From Holosporales bacterium (GTDB lineage: Bacteria; Pseudomonadota; Alphaproteobacteria; BNTO01), in assembly GCA_031265645.1 (NCBI GenBank), contig JAISCJ010000138.1, positions 1-17,572 of the forward strand: a stretch of 17,572 bases of DNA, given 5' to 3'. Shown in pieces: positions 14,538-17,572 of this stretch. A program made the translations under genes and the position numbers. The notes beneath the pieces are model-generated. The model was given only the letters and a program-made list of their open reading frames with translations. It did no database searches and was not told the origin of the DNA. How positions within the stretch are numbered: position 1 is the first letter of the stretch; every line of letters starts with the position of its first letter.

Positions 14538-15971
14538 CTACTGCGTTGCCGCGTTTTCAAATTTTGTAAGCTGCGAGTCGAAAAACACTTTCACTGTACC
14601 AACGGGACCATGACGCTGCTTTGCGATTATTATGTCGGCCTGGTTGTAGACATCTCCCATATTTTTTTGCCAAGCAGCATGTTCCTCGGTTCCCTCTTTT
14701 GGCTCTTTTCTGCTTTCGTAATATTCTTCCCTGTAAATAAACATAACAACGTCTGCATCTTGCTCAATTGAGCCAGATTCTCGCAGATCAGCTAATTGAG
14801 GGCGCTTGTCATCTCTTTGTTCAACTGCACGCGAAAGCTGAGACAATGCCAATACGGGAACATTAAGCTCCTTTGCAAGAGTTTTTAAAGATCTTGTCAC
14901 AGCAGAGACTTCTTGAACTCGGTTATCCGACATCTTTTTTGAGCCTCCGTCAATCAGTTGCAGGTAGTCTATGACGATTAGTCCAATGTCATGCTGCCTT
15001 TTAAGGCGACGAGCTTTGTTTCTTAGCGCGGCAAGGCTCAGCCCTGGCGTATCGTCTATTAGCATTTGTATGTCGCAAATATTACGACTAACGTCTACAA
15101 ATTTTGGAAAGTCCTCTCGTCGAATTGCTCCGCGTCGAATCTTATCTGAAGATATGCCAGATTCACTGGCCAAAATTCTCATCGCGAGCTGTTCTGCTGA
15201 CATTTCCAACGAAAAAAACGCAACAACCGCGCCTTCGATTTTGTTCGCAGAATTTGCTTTTGCTGCGTTAAATGCAATGTTCGTCGCTAACGCAGTTTTT
15301 CCCATAGATGGCCTTCCTGCTAAAATTAGCAAGTCAGATTTATGCAAGCCACCAAGCCAGCGATCTAGATCAATTAAGCCAGACGTTACACCAACAATGT
15401 GGCTGTCTCGTTTGAACGCTTGTTCTGCCGATTCGATTGCTTGCGTTAGAGCATCTCTAAACATTACTGCTGTCGATGTTGTTCCTTGCGTAACAAGGGA
15501 ATACAGCTTGCGTTCTACTCCCTCCACAATTTCAACCGCCGAAGAATCCAATTCTGAGTTTCGGCACGCGTCTGTGGTTTCTTGAGCAATGTTCATTAGT
15601 TGCCGCCGGATAAACAAATCGTAAATTATCCGCCCATAATCTCCGGTATTCATTACAGAGATTACAGACGTCGTTAGATCTACAAGGTAGCCAGCCCCTC
15701 CTACGCTTTTCGTCATATCATTCTGGCTAAAAAAATCCTTGAGCGTGATTGGGTCTGCGACTTGGCTCTTATCCAACAGCGTCTGTATTGCTCGATATAT
15801 ATGACTATGCGCTGGATAGTAAAAGTGCTCTTCTCTCAAAAAGTCTGAGACGTACTCTATTGCACTGTTGTTCAACAGAATCGCGCCTAAAAGCGCTTGT
15901 TCTGCCTCTAGGTTGTGAGGAACAGATGCCTCTACAGATTTTTGAGAAATTAGCGCAGTTTGCTCGGGCAT
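14538..15971 (-). CDS. dnaB: Replicative DNA helicase DnaB
   Basis: A 477-residue hexameric ATPase that unwinds DNA at the replication fork and recruits primase. The N-terminal domain (about 13-120, beginning VPHNLEAEQALLGAIL) is the primase-interacting part. The RecA-fold domain carries Walker A GRPSMGKT (219-226), FFSLEMSAEQLAMR (252-265), Walker B LIVIDYLQL (331-339), SQLSRAVEQRDDKRP (377-391) and the sensor segment DLRESGSIEQDADVVMFI (395-412). Length and motifs are standard, with no intein. ATG 15971 gives the usual N-terminus; the frame stays open to 16187, but that part overlaps the 73-bp repeat and is not helicase-like. No Shine-Dalgarno sequence precedes it; a GGGGTATAATT promoter lies 32 bp upstream. 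Confidence 0.97.
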   Translation of the reverse strand: MPEQTALISQKSVEASVPHNLEAEQALLGAILLNNSAIEYVSDFLREEHFYYPAHSHIYRAIQTLLDKSQVADPITLKDFFSQNDMTKSVGGAGYLVDLTTSVISVMNTGDYGRIIYDLFIRRQLMNIAQETTDACRNSELDSSAVEIVEGVERKLYSLVTQGTTSTAVMFRDALTQAIESAEQAFKRDSHIVGVTSGLIDLDRWLGGLHKSDLLILAGRPSMGKTALATNIAFNAAKANSANKIEGAVVAFFSLEMSAEQLAMRILASESGISSDKIRRGAIRREDFPKFVDVSRNICDIQMLIDDTPGLSLAALRNKARRLKRQHDIGLIVIDYLQLIDGGSKKMSDNRVQEVSAVTRSLKTLAKELNVPVLALSQLSRAVEQRDDKRPQLADLRESGSIEQDADVVMFIYREEYYESRKEPKEGTEEHAAWQKNMGDVYNQADIIIAKQRHGPVGTVKVFFDSQLTKFENAATQ

Positions 15972-16002
15972 TGGCTTGGATAAACGACAGCGACGATGCT
16001 GA

Positions 16003-16008
16003 ATTATA
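16003..16008 (-). promoter_or_regulatory. -10 element of dnaB
   Basis: On the minus strand the context is AGGGGTATAATTC, matching the addB promoter context. It leaves a leader of about 25 nt without a Shine-Dalgarno sequence. The -35 region is poor. Confidence 0.5.
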
Positions 16009-16136
16009 CCCCTATTGGCAGAATGATTTTGAATTTTTTGCACAAAAACTCCGAACAAATGGAAGCTTTTAACGCGTGGGTGTTCAAATGCATTTTGTCT
16101 CGATTTTTGAAATGAAATATGACGAAGCCTATATAG

Positions 16137-16209
16137 GCTCCCATATGAAACACAGGATTGTTTTAGGTAAAAAACCCTGCAAAGCAAAGGTCATATCCTG
16201 TGTGTTTCA
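16137..16209 (-). repeat. 73-bp structured repeat, copy B
   Basis: It aligns without gaps to 5991-6063 (61 of 73 identical by hand count). On the minus strand, the direction of dnaB, the outer helix TGAAACAC/GTGTTTCA is unchanged. The inner hairpin pairs CAGGGTT with AATCCTG, where one G-C of copy A becomes G-U, so the helix is kept. A perfect TATAAT (16223-16218) lies eight bases before the first helix, placing the element at the 5' end of a transcript. A plus-strand promoter, TTGAAA (16107-16112), 17 bp, TATATA (16130-16135), faces it from the other side, so direction is not settled. Confidence 0.8.
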
Positions 16210-16217
16210 TAGGGGAC

Positions 16218-16223
16218 ATTATA
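16218..16223 (-). promoter_or_regulatory. -10 element upstream of repeat copy B
   Basis: A perfect TATAAT on the minus strand in the context AGTATAATGTCCCC. The predicted start falls near 16211, at the first bases of the structured repeat. The -35 is weak. Confidence 0.4.
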
Positions 16224-16281
16224 CTATTAAGCTTCTACTCATGTCTGTCGATTCTTGCTTTTAAATTATGTTAAAATCCTA

Positions 16282-16330
16282 AGCTGGCGGATACAGGCAT
16301 TAGTAGACTGTTAATACTTGGGCGCCAGCT
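16282..16330 (-). terminator. Long-loop inverted repeat after the glutamine-rich repeat gene
   Basis: AGCTGGCG (16282-16289) and CGCCAGCT (16323-16330) form a perfect 8-bp GC-rich stem around a 33-nt loop. It lies 20 bp beyond the stop of the minus-strand gene and is followed on that strand by TTAGGATTTT. It may be a terminator, but the loop is long for one. Confidence 0.35.
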
Positions 16331-16349
16331 ATTCGATTGGTACTACACT

Positions 16350-17375
16350 TCACTGATCTCTCTGTCGCTCCGCATCAAGTGGATCTAACAACGCTTTTAG
16401 ATCTGCAGCAAGTTCTCCTGCCCTCCAGTTGAAGTCCCCGAGCAAGCTTTTTATCTTTACTGATTCCTCCTGAGCTGTTCCTAACGTGTTGATAGCTAGC
16501 TCACGTAAAAATGTTCCATACTTTTGTAGCTCAGCCTTATGGGAGTACTGCTTCACCAATTGGTTAAACCTTTGTAGCCTCTCAAGATTGCGGGCACCCT
16601 GCCTCAATTGGTCCAACTCTTGTTGCCTTGCAACACTGCGGCCATCCTGCATCAATTGGTCCAACTCTTGTGGCCTTGCAATATTGCGGGCACCCTGCAT
16701 CAATTGGTCCAACTCTTGTGCCCTTGCAAGATTGCGGGCACCCTGCCTCGATTGGTCCAACTCTTGTTGCCTTGCAAGATTGCGGACATCCTGCATCAAT
16801 TGGTCCAACTCTTGTTGCTCAGCATTACGGGCTTGGTTCAACCTTTGTAGCTCTTGATCAAATCGGAACGCGCCCGGACCTTGCCCCGTAGCAAATGGTG
16901 GTAACTCGGACTGACTTTGCGCCGCAGCAAGTGTTTCTAGCTCCTCATCAACTGGTCCTAACTCAACAGGACAGTGATGTGTAAACACAAAGAGACGACT
17001 AAATCCCCCAATCAGCTGAGGAACCCCAGTAAATAACCCTGGATCTAAGCGAGTGGCCTCGAACAATGTTCGCAGCTTGTCATCGGGACTACCTTCAAGA
17101 GGATGCACTCTCAGGTACCTTAATTGTGCATTAACCATAACTTCTAATGAATCAATACCTTTGCCTGCTGGGCCAATCTTAGCTATTTTTGATCGAATCT
17201 TCGCAATCAACGTTGATATACTATTGCCTCTCTTATTGCCCATAATCTTGTTCATTCTCTGAATGGCTAGATCCTCTCTAACGTTATCTAATTCAACAGA
17301 AAGCCACTCTGTTGCAGAATGCCAATCCACGTCAGCTAAACACATACGTCCAAATTCAGCTCGAAGATCATCCAA
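16350..17375 (-). CDS. Glutamine-rich protein with 16-residue tandem repeats
   Basis: About 341 residues, no recognised family, no signal peptide and no membrane segment. Residues 1-130 form a mixed helical domain with a basic patch (MNKIMGNKRG). Residues 185-264 are five 16-residue units, consensus ARQQELDQLMQGARNL, with a degenerate sixth (265-280). The Leu spacing and the Gln, Arg, Asp content suggest a coiled-coil rod. The C-terminal 60 residues are helical and charged. The start is uncertain: TTG 17375 is the first usual start codon but has no Shine-Dalgarno sequence; the same frame stays open to about 17490, and an ATG at 17416 with an ideal AGGAA five bases upstream is in another frame. 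A one-base deletion just after that ATG would explain this. Coiled-coil repeat proteins are often host-directed in intracellular bacteria, but function is unknown. Confidence 0.65.
   Translation of the reverse strand: MDDLRAEFGRMCLADVDWHSATEWLSVELDNVREDLAIQRMNKIMGNKRGNSISTLIAKIRSKIAKIGPAGKGIDSLEVMVNAQLRYLRVHPLEGSPDDKLRTLFEATRLDPGLFTGVPQLIGGFSRLFVFTHHCPVELGPVDEELETLAAAQSQSELPPFATGQGPGAFRFDQELQRLNQARNAEQQELDQLMQDVRNLARQQELDQSRQGARNLARAQELDQLMQGARNIARPQELDQLMQDGRSVARQQELDQLRQGARNLERLQRFNQLVKQYSHKAELQKYGTFLRELAINTLGTAQEESVKIKSLLGDFNWRAGELAADLKALLDPLDAERQRDQ
16584..16823 (-). repeat. 48-bp tandem repeat, five units
   Basis: Five units of 48 bp encode the 16-residue repeat. On the plus strand the conserved core CAATTGGTCCAACTCTTG recurs every 48 bp from 16605 (16653, 16701, 16749, 16797), with one base changed in the fourth copy. 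The period is a multiple of three. It is unrelated in sequence to the 66-bp repeat at 2503-3102. Confidence 0.92.
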
Positions 17376-17453
17376 TCTTGTTCGTCTAGGCTTTCCTAAT
17401 AAATCAATCTTAGCATTGAGATTCCTATACTGAATACGGAGCGACTCTCTACA

Positions 17454-17459
17454 ATTATA
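17454..17459 (-). promoter_or_regulatory. Extended -10 promoter of the glutamine-rich repeat gene
   Basis: On the minus strand TTTGGTATAATTG has a perfect TATAAT with the TGn extension. Transcription would start near 17447, about 70 bases before TTG 17375 and about 30 bases before the ATG at 17416. Confidence 0.5.
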
Positions 17460-17493
17460 CCAAATCTCATAAATAAAATGACGGATAATATGC

Positions 17494-17499
17494 TATAGT
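17494..17499 (+). promoter_or_regulatory. Extended -10 promoter of the gene at the right edge
   Basis: TGCTATAGT is an extended -10 with one mismatch to TATAAT, 38 bp before ATG 17537. It is divergent from the minus-strand promoter at 17454-17459. Confidence 0.4.
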
Positions 17500-17536
17500 C
17501 CTCCTAGGATGTTTTTCTTCTTCTTACGGTTGGATT

Positions 17537-17572
17537 ATGGCAGGAGTTAGCAAGGCGATTGATGATGAATTG
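17537..17572 (+). CDS. 5' end of a gene cut by the window edge
   Basis: ATG 17537 opens a frame of twelve codons (MAGVSKAIDDEL) with no stop before the end of the window. An extended -10 sequence lies just upstream, and the region is divergent from the 16350-17375 gene. No clear Shine-Dalgarno sequence is present. The product cannot be named from twelve residues. Confidence 0.5.
   Translation, partial: MAGVSKAIDDEL

Larger units (their letters stand above)
15972..16349. other. 378-bp spacer upstream of dnaB
   Basis: From right to left this holds a long-loop inverted repeat (16282-16330), a minus-strand -10 (16218-16223), the 73-bp repeat copy B (16137-16209), a palindrome AGCCTATATAGGCT (16126-16139), and the dnaB promoter (16003-16008). 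No separate gene is supported. Confidence 0.7.

Noticed and set aside
14971..15585. A 204-codon open frame on the plus strand opposite dnaB
   Set aside because: It is antisense to conserved helicase motifs and has no start signals.
15972..16187. In-frame N-terminal extension of DnaB
   Set aside because: The extra residues are unlike DnaB, cross the structured repeat and lie upstream of a promoter; ATG 15971 gives the usual N-terminus.
16584..16823. Regularly spaced repeats that could suggest a CRISPR array
   Set aside because: The units are contiguous, without variable spacers, and lie in a coding frame. The same holds for 2503-3102.
16486..16891. Three open plus-strand frames of 80-123 codons across the 48-bp repeats
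   Set aside because: They also arise from the repeat period; no start signals, and the translations are Cys/Leu or His/Pro-rich repeats unlike real proteins.

Overview
The window reads as chromosomal DNA from an AT-rich alphaproteobacterium, most likely a host-associated one of the Rickettsiales/Holosporales type. The reasons are a full-length CtrA-type cell-cycle response regulator, an alphaproteobacterial-style AddB, a LolC/E-type permease, loosely packed genes, and several exported proteins of no recognisable family beside a eukaryotic-type ubiquitin-specific protease (USP). The placement is inferred from gene content; there is no rRNA or tRNA here to anchor it.

Layout. 1-33 may be the last codons of a gene running in from the left. 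256-1443 (+) is an MFS transporter. 1621-4092 (+) is a large exported protein with a 22-residue tandem repeat; its stop codon overlaps the stop of the convergent lolC gene. 4089-5781 (-) is a two-gene operon, a Fis-type DNA-binding protein followed by a LolC/E permease. 5782-6131 is a 350-bp spacer holding one copy of a 73-bp structured repeat. 6132-7151 (-) is an unknown exported protein. 7497-8294 (+) is CtrA, convergent with a cation-diffusion-facilitator metal exporter at 8324-9247 (-). A spacer of more than 500 bp carries a CRP-like palindrome and leads to 9784-10878 (+), a USP-family deubiquitinase with a signal peptide, and 11069-11722 (+), another unknown exported protein. 11808-14171 (-) is an AddB-like protein whose nuclease motifs have decayed. 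The next spacer, 14172-14537, holds a probable group II intron 3' remnant and a short expression unit. 14538-15971 (-) is the replicative helicase DnaB. Upstream of it is the second copy of the 73-bp repeat, then 16350-17375 (-), a glutamine-rich protein with a 16-residue tandem repeat. A new gene starts at 17537 (+) and runs off the window.

How it fits together. Housekeeping genes (dnaB, ctrA, lolC) alternate with genes likely to face the host: the exported USP, three other exported unknowns and two repeat proteins. The strongest candidates for something new are (1) the exported USP deubiquitinase as a probable host-directed effector and (2) the pair of 73-bp elements. Each element lies a short way upstream of a minus-strand gene, sits just downstream of a -10-like sequence, and can fold into a two-helix RNA. 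A nuclease-dead AddB and a shared GGTATAATT-type -10 motif on several minus-strand genes are also worth attention. All calls come from reading the sequence by eye; no database search was run.
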